This document shows, piece by piece, positions 18,018 through 27,121 of a DNA stretch of 64,000 nt (position 1 is its first letter; each line of letters starts with the position of its first letter). Made by a program: the position numbers and the translations under genes. Source of the DNA: Arthrobacter sp. 260 (GTDB taxonomy: Bacteria > Actinomycetota > Actinomycetes > Actinomycetales > Micrococcaceae); contig NZ_JABFOE010000012.1 in the NCBI RefSeq assembly GCF_013116745.1, forward strand, positions 62,001 to 126,000, written 5' to 3'. Below the pieces are notes generated by a model. It did no database searches and was not told where the DNA came from. It saw only the letters and a list, made by a program, of their open reading frames with translations.

Positions 18018-20450
18018 CTAGACAGGTTCCTGAAGCGGTTCGTTCGACAGCTTGTTGGTAGGACCCGGAGCCCCAGACCACTGCCAGTTCCTGATTTCAG
18101 GCATGTCTTCGCCGTGGGTGCGGATGTACTGGCGGTGCTCGATGAGCTTGTTTTTGAGTTCATCGCGCGTATGCGCTGCAATGTCCTTCAACCGCGGAAT
18201 GTGGTCGATGGCATCAATAGCTAGGCTGAACCGATCGATACCGTTGAGTACACACATGTCGAACGGGGTGGTCGTGGTTCCTTCCTCCTTGTAACCGCGG
18301 ACGTGGAAGTTGTGGTGGTTCGTGCGCCTATAAGTGAGCCGGTGTATGAGCCACGGGTAGCCGTGGTAGGCGAAGAGTACGGGCTTGTCGGTCGTGAACA
18401 GGGCATCGAAGTCCCGCCCCGACAGGCCATGGGAGTGCTCTGTCTCGTCCTGCAGGCGCATCAGGTCGACAACATTCACGACCCGAATCTTCAGGTCGGG
18501 AAAGCGGGCGCGCAGTATGTCGACGGCGGCGAGGGTTTCCATCGTCGGAACGTCCCCGGCGCAGCCCATCACAATGTCCGGTTCGGTATCTGTGTCGGTG
18601 CTGGCCCAATCCCAGATGCCGATGCCTTTGATGCAGTGCTCGATGGCGGAATCCATGTCCAGATACTGCAGTTGGGGCTGCTTGCCGGCGACGATGACAT
18701 TGACATACTGGCGGCTACGCAGGCAGTGGTCGGCGACGGACAGAAGTGTGTTCGCGTCCGGTGGCAGGTAGACGCGGATGACGTCGGCCTTTTTGTTGAT
18801 CACATGGTCAATGAAGCCGGGGTCCTGGTGGGAAAATCCGTTATTGTCCTGCCGCCACACATGGGAGGTCAGCAGGTAGTTCAGGGAGGCGACCGGCTTG
18901 CGCCACGGGATGTCGTTGGTGGTGGTGAGCCACTTGGCATGCTGATTGAACATGGAGTCAACGATGTGAACGAACGCCTCGTAGCAGGAGAAGAAACCGT
19001 GCCGACCGGACAGCAGGTAGCCTTCCAGCCAGCCCTGGCAGGTGTGTTCGGAAAGGATTTCCATGACCCGTCCGTCGCGGGCGAGATGGTCATCCTCCGG
19101 AACGGTTTGGGCGTTCCAGGCCCGGTCGGTCGCTTCCAGTACTGCTCCCAGACGGTTGGAGTTGTTCTCATCGGGGGCGAACACCCGGAAGTTGTCCATA
19201 TTCGATGCCATGACGTCCCGCAGGAACGTGCCAAGGACCCGGGTGGATTCCACTGCCCCGGTACCGGGCTCCGCGACCGAGACCGCATAGTCGGCGAAGG
19301 CCGGCATGCGCAGGTCGCGCAGCAACAGCCCTCCGTTTGCGTGCGGGTTGGCGCTCATGCGCCGCTCCCCCATCGGATGCAGCCCGCTAATGGCCGGCAC
19401 GGGTGCTCCGGTCTCGTCGAAAAGTTCTTCCGGGCGGTAGCTGCGCAACCATTGCTCGAGTACGGCCCGATGGCTGTCGTTCTCGCGGGCATGAGTGAAG
19501 GGCACTTGGTGCGAACGCCAACTCCCCTCAACCTTTAGTCCATCGACCTCCGCCGGTCCCGTCCAGCCCTTGGGAGAGCGTAGGACGATCATCGGCCAGC
19601 GGGGCCGTTCTGTCACTCCCTCCTCGCGGGCCCGGCGCTTGATCTCCCGGATTTCGTTCAGGCAGGTATCCAGGGTCGCGGCGAAGTCCTGATGCATCTG
19701 TTCAGGGTCGGAGCCTGCCACGTAATACGGGGTATGGCCATAACCGCGCAACAGATCGTCCAGTTCGTCCCGGTCGATCCGGTCCAGGACGGTTGGGTTG
19801 GCGATTTTGAAGCCATTCAGGTGCAGGATCGGCAGCACAGTGCCATCCCGGACCGGGTCAACAAACTTATTTGAATGCCAGCTAGCGGCCAACGGACCCG
19901 TTTCTGCTTCCCCGTCGCCGATCACGGCCGCCACGATGAGGTCCGGGTTATCGAATGCTGCGCCGTAGGCGTGGGAGAGAGCGTATCCGAGCTCCCCGCC
20001 TTCGTGGATAGAGCCCGGTGTCTGTGGTGCCACATGGCTGGGAATACCGCCGGGGAAGGAGAACTGGCGGAACAACCGTTTCATGCCGGGGAGGTCCTGG
20101 GAAATGTCCGGGTAAGTGTCGCTGTAGGTGCCTTCCAGCCAAGCAGCTGCCACCGGACCCGGCCCACCATGACCAGGTCCCATGATGTACATCATGTCTA
20201 GATCCCGTTCCATGATGGCCCGACTCAGATGCGCGTAGATGAAATTCAGCCCAGGAGTTGTTCCCCAGTGGCCAAGCAATCTCGGCTTGATGTGCTCAGG
20301 CAGCAGCGGCTCACGCAGCAACGGGTTATCCATCAGATAGATCTGCCCGACGGAAAGATAGTTAGCCGCCCGCCACCAAGCGTGAATGCGGTCGAGCTGC
20401 TCAAGGTTGAGGACGGGTTCCAGCGTGGCAGTTGGGTGGTAGTCGTTCAT
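18018..20450 (-). CDS. xfp: Phosphoketolase (xylulose 5-phosphate/fructose 6-phosphate)
   Basis: An 810-aa protein, the normal length for the family. ATG 20450 is preferred, with AAAGG about ten bases upstream. Thiamine diphosphate enzyme motifs are clear: [65 protein letters not shown], and the cofactor-binding [21 protein letters not shown]. The enzyme cleaves xylulose 5-phosphate or fructose 6-phosphate with phosphate to acetyl phosphate plus a triose or tetrose phosphate. It heads a coupled series with the HAD-GH65 enzyme and type II GAPDH, a set that would turn stored disaccharide into acetyl phosphate while saving ATP. No acetate kinase gene is visible in the window. Confidence 0.95.
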   Translation of the reverse strand: MNDYHPTATLEPVLNLEQLDRIHAWWRAANYLSVGQIYLMDNPLLREPLLPEHIKPRLLGHWGTTPGLNFIYAHLSRAIMERDLDMMYIMGPGHGGPGPVAAAWLEGTYSDTYPDISQDLPGMKRLFRQFSFPGGIPSHVAPQTPGSIHEGGELGYALSHAYGAAFDNPDLIVAAVIGDGEAETGPLAASWHSNKFVDPVRDGTVLPILHLNGFKIANPTVLDRIDRDELDDLLRGYGHTPYYVAGSDPEQMHQDFAATLDTCLNEIREIKRRAREEGVTERPRWPMIVLRSPKGWTGPAEVDGLKVEGSWRSHQVPFTHARENDSHRAVLEQWLRSYRPEELFDETGAPVPAISGLHPMGERRMSANPHANGGLLLRDLRMPAFADYAVSVAEPGTGAVESTRVLGTFLRDVMASNMDNFRVFAPDENNSNRLGAVLEATDRAWNAQTVPEDDHLARDGRVMEILSEHTCQGWLEGYLLSGRHGFFSCYEAFVHIVDSMFNQHAKWLTTTNDIPWRKPVASLNYLLTSHVWRQDNNGFSHQDPGFIDHVINKKADVIRVYLPPDANTLLSVADHCLRSRQYVNVIVAGKQPQLQYLDMDSAIEHCIKGIGIWDWASTDTDTEPDIVMGCAGDVPTMETLAAVDILRARFPDLKIRVVNVVDLMRLQDETEHSHGLSGRDFDALFTTDKPVLFAYHGYPWLIHRLTYRRTNHHNFHVRGYKEEGTTTTPFDMCVLNGIDRFSLAIDAIDHIPRLKDIAAHTRDELKNKLIEHRQYIRTHGEDMPEIRNWQWSGAPGPTNKLSNEPLQEPV

Positions 20451-20503
20451 AGGTCTTCTACCTTTCAAGGCATGAGGATGGGGATGCGAAGTGCTGCGGT
20501 GTT

Positions 20504-23029
20504 TTATCGGACGCCGCTTGGCTCCGGAACCGCCTCGGCTTTCTTCGCGCTGCCGGTCATCTCCCCGGGCTCGGGTAGCCGAAGACGCTTGAGTAGCAAA
20601 GCATTGACGGCCACGATGACGCTGGAGCCTGACATCGAGATCGCGGCGATCTCCGGGCTGAGCATGATCCCGAAAGCGGGGTAGAAAACTCCGGCAGCTA
20701 TCGGCAGGGCAATAACGTTGTAACCGATGGCCCAGCTGAGGTTCTGGCGCATTTTGCGCACAGTGCCCTTACCGATACGCAACGCGATAGGGACGTCCAG
20801 CGGATCCGAGCGCATCAGCACGACGTCAGCGGTTTCGATGGCCACATCGGTGCCGGCACCGATGGCGATGCCCAGATCGGCCTGCGCCAGCGCAGGGGCG
20901 TCATTGACGCCGTCACCAACCATCGCAACCCGTTTGCCAGCCTTCTGCAGCTCGGCTACCTTCGCGGACTTATCCTCGGGCAGCACTTCCGCAATGACGG
21001 TGTCGATGCCGAGCTGTGCGGCGATACGTTTCGCGGTCGCCTCGTTGTCGCCGGTGAGCATTACTACCTCGATGCCAGCTTCATGCATGGCGGCCACGGC
21101 GGGGGCAGCAGTTTCGCGTGCGGCGTCGGCCAGGGCGATGACGCCGACGGCCTTGCCGTCCACGGCCACCAGGACCGCCGTACGGCCCGTGGAGGCGAGA
21201 GTTTCGCGCTGTTCGGCCACCGGTGCGATATCGATGCCTTCGGTGACCATGAGTTTGCGGTTGCCAACAAAAACTTGCCGGCCATCAACGGTCGCCCCAG
21301 CACCGTGTCCGGGCACATTCCGGAAGGCGGTCGCAGTTTTTGACGCCACCCCGCGGGCTACTGCATAATTGACGACCGCACCGGCCAAGGGATGCTCGGA
21401 TTCCCGTTCGACGGCGGCGACCAAAGCCAGTAGCTCGTTCTTGTCCATGCCGAGGGCAATGAAGTCCGTAACTTCCGGTTCACCCTTGGTTAGGGTGCCG
21501 GTCTTATCTATCACCACCGTGTCGATACGGGCGGCGGTTTCCAAAGCAGTCGCGTTCTTGAACAGGACACCGCGTTTAGCGCCGAGGCCGGTGCCGACCA
21601 TGATTGCCGTCGGAGTGGCCAATCCCAAAGCGTCGGGGCAGGTGATGACAACGACGGTGATCGCGAAGAGGATGGCTTGCGCAACACTGGCACCAGCCAA
21701 CCACCAGGCCAAGAATGTTGCGCTGCCCCCAATCAGGGCAACCAGGACCAGCCAGAATGCCGCCCGGTCCGCTAGGCGCTGACCGGGTGCTTTGGAGTTC
21801 TGGGCTTCCTGCACGAGGGCGACGATTTGCGCCAGCGCAGTATCGGCACCGACTTTGGTGGCCCGAACACGCAGTGTGCCGGTGGTGTTCACGGAGGCAC
21901 CGATCACGTTCGAGCCCGCAGACTTAGCGACAGGCAGACTCTCACCGGTGACCATGGACTCATCGATGTCAGACTCGCCGTTCTCCACCACTCCATCGGT
22001 GGGGATCTTCGATCCCGGTCGCACCAGCATCAGGTCTCCCGGCATGACCTCAGCGGTAGGCACCTCAACAGGCTCCCCGTCCCGGATGACCATTGCCTTG
22101 GAGGGAGCAAGCTCAAGCAGGGTCCGGACAGCGTCATTGGCCCCGCCACGTGCCCGCATCTCGAACCAATGACCCAGCAGGACGAAGGTGGCCAGCACGG
22201 TGGCGGCTTCGTAGAAAACCTCACCGCCGCCAGCCAGAGTGACAACAAGACTGTAAAGCCAACCGGCTCCCACGCCGACAGCAACCAGGACCATCATGTC
22301 CAGTGTTCGGGCCTTTAACGCCCGGTAAGCGCCGTCGAAGAAAATTCCTGCAGAGTAAAAGATCACCGGCAAGGACAGGATCAGGGCGACGATGTCGTCG
22401 CGCAGCCCAAATGGGGCCGGAACAGTGAACCCGAGAACCTCGCGGCCGATGGGGGAGAACAGTGTGATCGGTACCGAGAGGATGGCCGCGATCAGGAACC
22501 GGTTGCGCATATCGCGGATCATCGATTCCATCGACATTCCGTGGCCGCCGTGACCGCCGTGGCCCATGACTTCCTGCGCATCCCGGGCCACGGGCTCGCC
22601 GTGACCGGCATGAGTTTCAGCACCAGCATGGCCAACATGGGTCTCGGAATTGGTATGGCCCGGCATCGCTGATTCCTTCAGCGCGGTCTGCCCACCACCT
22701 GGATGGTCTTCCTGGGCGTGGTGGTTTCCGGTCGCACCGTGGTGAGCATGTTCCGGCGTGCTAGAGCCTCCGTCATGCATCGGGTCACAAACGTGGTCCG
22801 GCACTGATTGGCCCGAGCAGTGGTAGCCGCAGTCGCGCACCCACTCGGTCAGATGAGCAATGGAAGTCAGGCCGGGGTCAAAGGTAACGTTCGCGGTCTG
22901 TGAGACCGGATTCACTTCCACACTCAGCACACCCGGCCGGCGGGACAGGGTCGCTTCCGCCACCGACTTCGACGAGGCCCAATGGACACCCGCCACCTCC
23001 ATGACCGCAGTTTGTGTCTTCTCATTCAT
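20504..23029 (-). CDS. CopB-like heavy-metal translocating P1B-type ATPase with His-rich N-terminus
   Basis: An 841-aa pump with AAAGGA upstream of ATG 23029. Residues ~8-70 resemble a heavy-metal-associated fold, but the usual CxxC metal site is replaced by HWASS. Residues ~80-165 hold many His ([21 protein letters not shown]). Membrane and catalytic motifs follow: actuator [10 protein letters not shown] metal site [12 protein letters not shown] (CPD, not the common CPC), phosphorylation [10 protein letters not shown], nucleotide-binding SEHPLAGAV, and hinge [13 protein letters not shown] His-rich N-terminus with six to eight helices is typical of copper- or silver-exporting CopB-like pumps. 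The metal specificity implied by CPD is uncertain. A SHOCT protein lies immediately upstream in the same direction. Confidence 0.9.
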   Translation of the reverse strand: MNEKTQTAVMEVAGVHWASSKSVAEATLSRRPGVLSVEVNPVSQTANVTFDPGLTSIAHLTEWVRDCGYHCSGQSVPDHVCDPMHDGGSSTPEHAHHGATGNHHAQEDHPGGGQTALKESAMPGHTNSETHVGHAGAETHAGHGEPVARDAQEVMGHGGHGGHGMSMESMIRDMRNRFLIAAILSVPITLFSPIGREVLGFTVPAPFGLRDDIVALILSLPVIFYSAGIFFDGAYRALKARTLDMMVLVAVGVGAGWLYSLVVTLAGGGEVFYEAATVLATFVLLGHWFEMRARGGANDAVRTLLELAPSKAMVIRDGEPVEVPTAEVMPGDLMLVRPGSKIPTDGVVENGESDIDESMVTGESLPVAKSAGSNVIGASVNTTGTLRVRATKVGADTALAQIVALVQEAQNSKAPGQRLADRAAFWLVLVALIGGSATFLAWWLAGASVAQAILFAITVVVITCPDALGLATPTAIMVGTGLGAKRGVLFKNATALETAARIDTVVIDKTGTLTKGEPEVTDFIALGMDKNELLALVAAVERESEHPLAGAVVNYAVARGVASKTATAFRNVPGHGAGATVDGRQVFVGNRKLMVTEGIDIAPVAEQRETLASTGRTAVLVAVDGKAVGVIALADAARETAAPAVAAMHEAGIEVVMLTGDNEATAKRIAAQLGIDTVIAEVLPEDKSAKVAELQKAGKRVAMVGDGVNDAPALAQADLGIAIGAGTDVAIETADVVLMRSDPLDVPIALRIGKGTVRKMRQNLSWAIGYNVIALPIAAGVFYPAFGIMLSPEIAAISMSGSSVIVAVNALLLKRLRLPEPGEMTGSAKKAEAVPEPSGVR

Positions 23030-23093
23030 GCCGCGTGTTCCTTTCGCGCATTCGACAGATGATCGTTCCTGTGGCGAAGCTCAGATGTAAGGA

Positions 23094-23372
23094 TCAGGAT
23101 CGGGAGCCCACGTTCAGGGGCCCGACTCGGCCCTGCAGAACAGCAATCCGGCTGCGATACTCGGCTTCGTCAATTTCACCGGCAGCAAACCGCTCGGCCA
23201 GCACATCATCAGCCGTCCGCGACACGGTCAGTTGTCCGCTACGTCCGACGGAATCACCAACGGAGCGCGAGAACAAAACGATGCCGGTGATGACAGCCCC
23301 CCAGAAGAGCACGAAAGTGGATCCCATCAGGATGTAGCCCCACAGCCCCATGTCACCGTTCCAATACATCAT
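23094..23372 (-). CDS. SHOCT-domain membrane protein
   Basis: A 92-aa protein. ATG 23372 is preferred over the GTG at 23378 because GAGGAGG sits eight bases before it. A hydrophobic segment (YILMGSTFVLFWGAVITGIVLF) precedes a C-terminal SHOCT motif (ADDVLAERFAAGEIDEAEYRSRIAVL), a short helical oligomerisation module. Such single-helix SHOCT proteins are often encoded beside copper pumps and multicopper oxidases; another stands next to the oxidase at 45814. Their role is not established. Confidence 0.85.
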   Translation of the reverse strand: MMYWNGDMGLWGYILMGSTFVLFWGAVITGIVLFSRSVGDSVGRSGQLTVSRTADDVLAERFAAGEIDEAEYRSRIAVLQGRVGPLNVGSRS

Positions 23373-23859
23373 GGCCACTCCTCCTCGATATCGACCTGCT
23401 TGGTAGAAGGATTCAATCTCCTCGCACCTCCACTATGGTCTTGCGTGTGTCACAGCAACAGTGTCTTTGGTCCCGGCACACACTCCACATCTGAGCTCCC
23501 GCTAGAGCGTCACCTCGTGGCCGATCACCGTGGACGAATCAGCCAGATCAATACCGAGCGCAGGGCCCTGTTATGGAGGGGTGACTTGTCCGGGAACTTA
23601 CAGGTATGACATGTACAGTCAACGCATTAACGTCCGGATGAGGATCGACCCGGTCTGCCAAATCCAAGCGTCAACGAACACCCGGGACCTCCATCCATTT
23701 GTCCGCTGGCGCTCCTTTAGATGAACTGTCTGCGAATGCCCCCCGGACGCGCCGCTTGGAGGAGTGGTCCCAGCCCAACGGCGGCTTGACTCGCTAGCGC
23801 TATCGCCGCGGTTGCACTGTCGCTGCTTCACCCTCAGCAATGGATAGGCAATCTGTTAG
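23373..23859. other. Intergenic region upstream of SHOCT gene
   Basis: Nearly 490 bases with only short, motif-free frames on both strands. The promoter of the minus-strand metal/stress operon should lie at its left part. No metal-responsive operator was recognised. Confidence 0.35.
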
Positions 23860-23961
23860 ATGAACCCCTGGCTCGCAGCTCTGGTCTCCCTAGGAATTAT
23901 TGCGGTCCTAGGATCAGTGGCTTTTCTCATCGACTACCGTCAGGACCGATTGAATGGATGA
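23860..23961 (+). CDS. Possible 33-aa single-helix membrane protein
   Basis: An ATG at 23860 opens a 33-codon frame. It begins MNPWLAALVSLGII, continues with a hydrophobic core through AFLI and ends with a short charged tail DYRQDRLNG and TGA. The amphipathic layout of one membrane helix plus a polar end is what a real small protein would look like. The only purine-rich match (GGATAGG) is about 13 bases upstream, which is far. It lies between the SHOCT gene and the direct repeat; no homologue is known to me. Confidence 0.35.
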   Translation: MNPWLAALVSLGIIAVLGSVAFLIDYRQDRLNG

Positions 23962-24107
23962 AGGAACAGACCTATTCGGATCGTCGTTAGGACCGACGCC
24001 TACGGTGCGTGCCATCACGGATGTGAGCACAGCAGGGCACGATCAGCTAGGAGATAAAATCTCGCTAAGCAGCCGATTACTGTTCCGAGCACCGAACGAG
24101 CGCGCTC

Positions 24108-24298
24108 ATATATAGCGGTACTTTTGCCTTCGGTGGCTATCGGGGTTATCTTCTACTTCGCGATGCGGGCCATTTTTGGCGATGGTCGGGCCGAACGTGA
24201 AGCTCAGGCCTCGGCGGAACGAGAGAGTTTCAGGCTAAGGATCTCGATACGTCTCCGGATATCTCGCTTCCCCGACCAAAGGTGAGACCCGGTCGAAG
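24108..24298 (+). pseudogene. Broken copy of the 65-aa membrane protein gene
   Basis: This stretch encodes LLPSVAIGVIFYFAMRAIFG and AEREAQASAER, nearly identical to the protein at 759-956. It has lost the GTG start (the equivalent position now reads ATATAG) and has a two-base insertion after AER that throws the tail into another frame (SFRLRISIRL). It is therefore a pseudogene within the right copy of the direct repeat. Confidence 0.8.
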
Positions 24299-24532
24299 TA
24301 AAACCGGTTGCGGTCGATTGCCCGACGGCATCCCCAAAGTTCATGTCAGCTAAAGACCGCAAGTATTTTCCCGTGTGGCTATGAAAATAGGTCCCTATCC
24401 GGGTGTGCGTGCGGCAGGCAAAGGAGTTCGGGGCGATCTCGTGGGGTATGGCCGTCATAGATGCACTTCTTGAAAGGCCCGTTTGGGGCCATGAGCATCC
24501 TCATATGAGGATCAGCGTGGTTCAGCCACCAA
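24108..24532 (+). repeat. Right copy of ~420-bp direct repeat
   Basis: Matches 764-1186 in the same orientation. Here the DUF4913 coding end is intact and the 65-aa gene is broken. Together the two copies bracket about 23 kb that includes the AbiE-like pair, both P-type ATPases and the phosphoketolase operon. Confidence 0.85.
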
Positions 24533-24816
24533 GCGCTCAGCCCTAGTGCTCCTTCAATGCGCAGGTATTCCCAAGCCCGCCAGATGGTTTCGACGCGAGA
24601 GAGCGCTTCAACGTGTTTGTACCACTGAGGGCACCACACGAACTCAGAGCCGCCGTTGACCTCACGGACGTAGGACGGGCCGAGGACATCGGTGAAGAAC
24701 TCCAGCGGGTTCGCATAAACCAGTTCCGCCGGTTCATCGTCGGTAGCCGGCCTTTCTTCATCGACCTCAGGGTCACCGCCGAAACCATCATCGAACTCAC
24801 TGCCGAACTCACTCAC
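24379..24816 (-). CDS. DUF4913 domain protein
   Basis: A 145-aa acidic-N-terminal protein starting at GTG 24816, overlapping the stop of the coupling-protein gene as GTGA. Residues ~30-115 hold the DUF4913 pattern: VYANPLEFFTDVLGPSYVR, FVWCPQWYKHVEALSRVETIWRAWE, then WWLNHADPHMRMLMAPNGPFKKC. The family is confined to actinobacterial mobile elements and nearly always sits at the end of a conjugation operon; its molecular role is unknown. The conserved Trp, His and Cys suggest a structural or metal-binding role, which is only a guess. A fragment of a second copy is at 1111-1190. Confidence 0.85.
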   Translation of the reverse strand: MSEFGSEFDDGFGGDPEVDEERPATDDEPAELVYANPLEFFTDVLGPSYVREVNGGSEFVWCPQWYKHVEALSRVETIWRAWEYLRIEGALGLSAWWLNHADPHMRMLMAPNGPFKKCIYDGHTPRDRPELLCLPHAHPDRDLFS

Positions 24817-26567
24817 GAGTCTTTGTCTCCCTCATTGAGAACCGGCGGAGCCACTGGGCCGCGCTCCACCTGGCCGTGAGAGGCCAGCGAGGCGTTGACC
24901 TTCTCAGCATGATGCCCGTTCATCCAGGGAATGGTTTCAATCATTGTGGCCGGGGCGCCCGAGGCCAACAGCACCGCCCGGAAACGCGGCAACGAAGTCA
25001 GATCCGCCACAGAGAGAATTTCGTCCTTGTTCTCCTGCCGAGAGCTGGAGCGCCCGGACTTCCCCGAGCTGCGCGAAACGTTGATATAGCTGTACTGTCC
25101 GATCAGCCGGGACAGCTCATCAAGGTACTGGACTTCGGAGACACCGCCGCCGTATATCTTCACGTTCGACGCCGACCAGAGTTTGCGCATCCCTTCCACG
25201 TTCCAGACCTCCACACCCTGTGACCAGGACTGCAAAATGGTCATGAGGATAATTCCACGGGAACCGTAGTGGCTGTACTGGTCGGGCAGGTTCTTCCACC
25301 GGCAGACGTTCGCCGCTTCATCGAGAACACCGAGCAGAGGCCTCTTTAGCCGCCCCCCAGGCTGAGAGGTTGCATAGGCTTCTGCCGCTTCCACCACTGC
25401 CACTGTCAGAGCGGTCACCAGCGGCCCAGCAGTGCCTTCCCCTTCACGGGAAAGGCTGTAGAGGGTGCCGCTGCCACGGACGAACATATCGGGTTCAAAC
25501 TCAGGACGTCGCGGACCAGGCCCCGGCGTGATCCACCTTCCAACGTTGCGGTCAGTGAGGGACGAAACCATTTCCAAAGCCGTCCCGAACACACCGGCAC
25601 GCTGCTTTTCCGGCTCCCGCAGCCGGGCTACCACCGTATCGGAGAGCATTTCGTAGTCATGCTCCCGCAGAATATGGGCGGGCCGGTCATCGGCTTGTTT
25701 GGTCAGCCAAGTGTAAACCTGTGTAATCGGCTTTTCATCCAGCGCAGCGGCCAGCAGGTACGCCTTAAGCAGGTTCCGGCCAGCAGTATCGAAGTAGGCA
25801 TCTGGTTTAGCGCCTGGCTCCCGAGATCCAGCAGAGAAGTGGGTTGCCAGTTTCGCGGCGGTCGCTTCATCTTTGACGTAGCTCAGTGGATTCCACCACC
25901 AGGTCGGTTGTTCCTCAGCAACACCCTGAGGATCGAACACCCACACGTCGCCAACTGCACTCCGCAACGAGCGAGTCACATCAACAATGTCTCGCTTATT
26001 TGACGTTGCTATGACAGCACCAGGTGCCTCCAAAATCGCCGGTACAGCGTAGGACGTGGTTTTCATCGTCCGAGGCCCAGCAATAAGAATCAGCATGTCC
26101 TCCCAGGACGCCCACATAGGCCGTTTCCCGGCCACTGTGCGCCCCAGCGGGACGCCAACAGAATCGACGACTCCGAGCCGATCAGCGGTAGCTTTCGCGC
26201 CTTTAGTGGACAAGTGGTTCAGATCCTTGCCTCGGCCCATGTGAACGGCAGCTTTATCAACCCGAGTCTTGTTCTTCCCGGAACGAGTCGCCAGCAAAGC
26301 CACCATCACGCCGAGGATCACCACGAGCACACCAATACCCACAGCGATAAACGTTGCCTGTACTGGCCAGGGGATCTCCTGCTTGAAAAGGCTGGCTAAC
26401 AGCTCTATCGGATGAGCCGGCGGCGCAGCGATACCGGCTATGGACGATCCCAAGTGAGCGGACACCCACGCACCACCCAGTAGCGCAGCAGCCAGGCCCA
26501 TGACCGAGAACAAAAGAATGCCCTCGGTATAGCTCCCAGACGTACCTTTACGGTTCGGTGCACTCAT
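24813..26567 (-). CDS. VirD4/TraD-like type IV coupling protein
   Basis: A 584-aa protein with two N-terminal membrane helices (about residues 14-36 and 68-92) and a cytoplasmic ATPase. The Walker A region reads LIAGPRTMKTTSYAVP, the GPRxxKT variant used by actinobacterial coupling proteins. Walker B is LLGVLDEAANVC. The downstream motif SRGIILMTILQSWSQG fits the conserved C-terminal part of TraG/VirD4 enzymes. The protein would hand the DNA substrate from relaxosome to the membrane channel and power export. It follows the membrane protein gene with an ATGA-type overlap and ends in the DUF4913 gene. No relaxase gene is seen nearby. Confidence 0.9.
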   Translation of the reverse strand: MSAPNRKGTSGSYTEGILLFSVMGLAAALLGGAWVSAHLGSSIAGIAAPPAHPIELLASLFKQEIPWPVQATFIAVGIGVLVVILGVMVALLATRSGKNKTRVDKAAVHMGRGKDLNHLSTKGAKATADRLGVVDSVGVPLGRTVAGKRPMWASWEDMLILIAGPRTMKTTSYAVPAILEAPGAVIATSNKRDIVDVTRSLRSAVGDVWVFDPQGVAEEQPTWWWNPLSYVKDEATAAKLATHFSAGSREPGAKPDAYFDTAGRNLLKAYLLAAALDEKPITQVYTWLTKQADDRPAHILREHDYEMLSDTVVARLREPEKQRAGVFGTALEMVSSLTDRNVGRWITPGPGPRRPEFEPDMFVRGSGTLYSLSREGEGTAGPLVTALTVAVVEAAEAYATSQPGGRLKRPLLGVLDEAANVCRWKNLPDQYSHYGSRGIILMTILQSWSQGVEVWNVEGMRKLWSASNVKIYGGGVSEVQYLDELSRLIGQYSYINVSRSSGKSGRSSSRQENKDEILSVADLTSLPRFRAVLLASGAPATMIETIPWMNGHHAEKVNASLASHGQVERGPVAPPVLNEGDKDS

Positions 26568-27121
26568 ACCGAATCCCCTGACGGTGAGACTTCCTTTGTA
26601 GGTGTGAAGGTTTTTCCATTGTTCAAGAAGGCGTGCAGGTAGAGCGCACCTGCAGCGGCAGCACTGATACCAATAGCGGGAATCGGGGGAACGTAGATGA
26701 TTATCGACGGCAGAAAGAGGAGCAAGAGGCTAACGGTGCCAACAACACCAAGATCTTCTTTGCGGATCTTCTGATCTGCCGCTAGCCAGAAACCTATACA
26801 CCCCAAGATCGCAAGCGCGAAGTAGAGGCCAATGATTGTGTAGGGGACTTCCTCTCCGATTGTTTCTGAGACCAGTGCCTCCCCTTCTTTTCCACAGACA
26901 TGCACAAAGAACTGTGAGAGCCCGGAAGGTATGAACGCGGCAAACCCGGCTACATAAGCGCCGAAGGATAGATACTGGATCCTGACGCGCACCTTATTTG
27001 GTTTGTTTGGGGGCATGGTGATTCTCCTGCCGTAGAGCTTTCGCATGAGCGCAGCTCCTAGTCCCACCACAATCACTAAGAGACCCGTGTAGACGAATCT
27101 TCCGAAGGATGGGGATTTCAT
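26564..27121 (-). CDS. Conjugation-operon membrane protein, uncharacterised
   Basis: A 185-aa protein with about five hydrophobic segments: TGLLVIVVGLGAALM, LSFGAYVAGFAAFIPSGL, YTIIGLYFALAILGCIGFWL, VVGTVSLLLLFLPSIIIYVP and AIGISAAAAGALYLHAFL. No family was recognised. It lies between the VirB4-like ATPase and the coupling protein, overlapping both by four bases, so it is made with them and is probably a membrane component or assembly factor of the conjugation channel. The tail contains a short polar segment (TPTKEVSPSGDSV). Confidence 0.7.
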   Translation of the reverse strand: MKSPSFGRFVYTGLLVIVVGLGAALMRKLYGRRITMPPNKPNKVRVRIQYLSFGAYVAGFAAFIPSGLSQFFVHVCGKEGEALVSETIGEEVPYTIIGLYFALAILGCIGFWLAADQKIRKEDLGVVGTVSLLLLFLPSIIIYVPPIPAIGISAAAAGALYLHAFLNNGKTFTPTKEVSPSGDSV

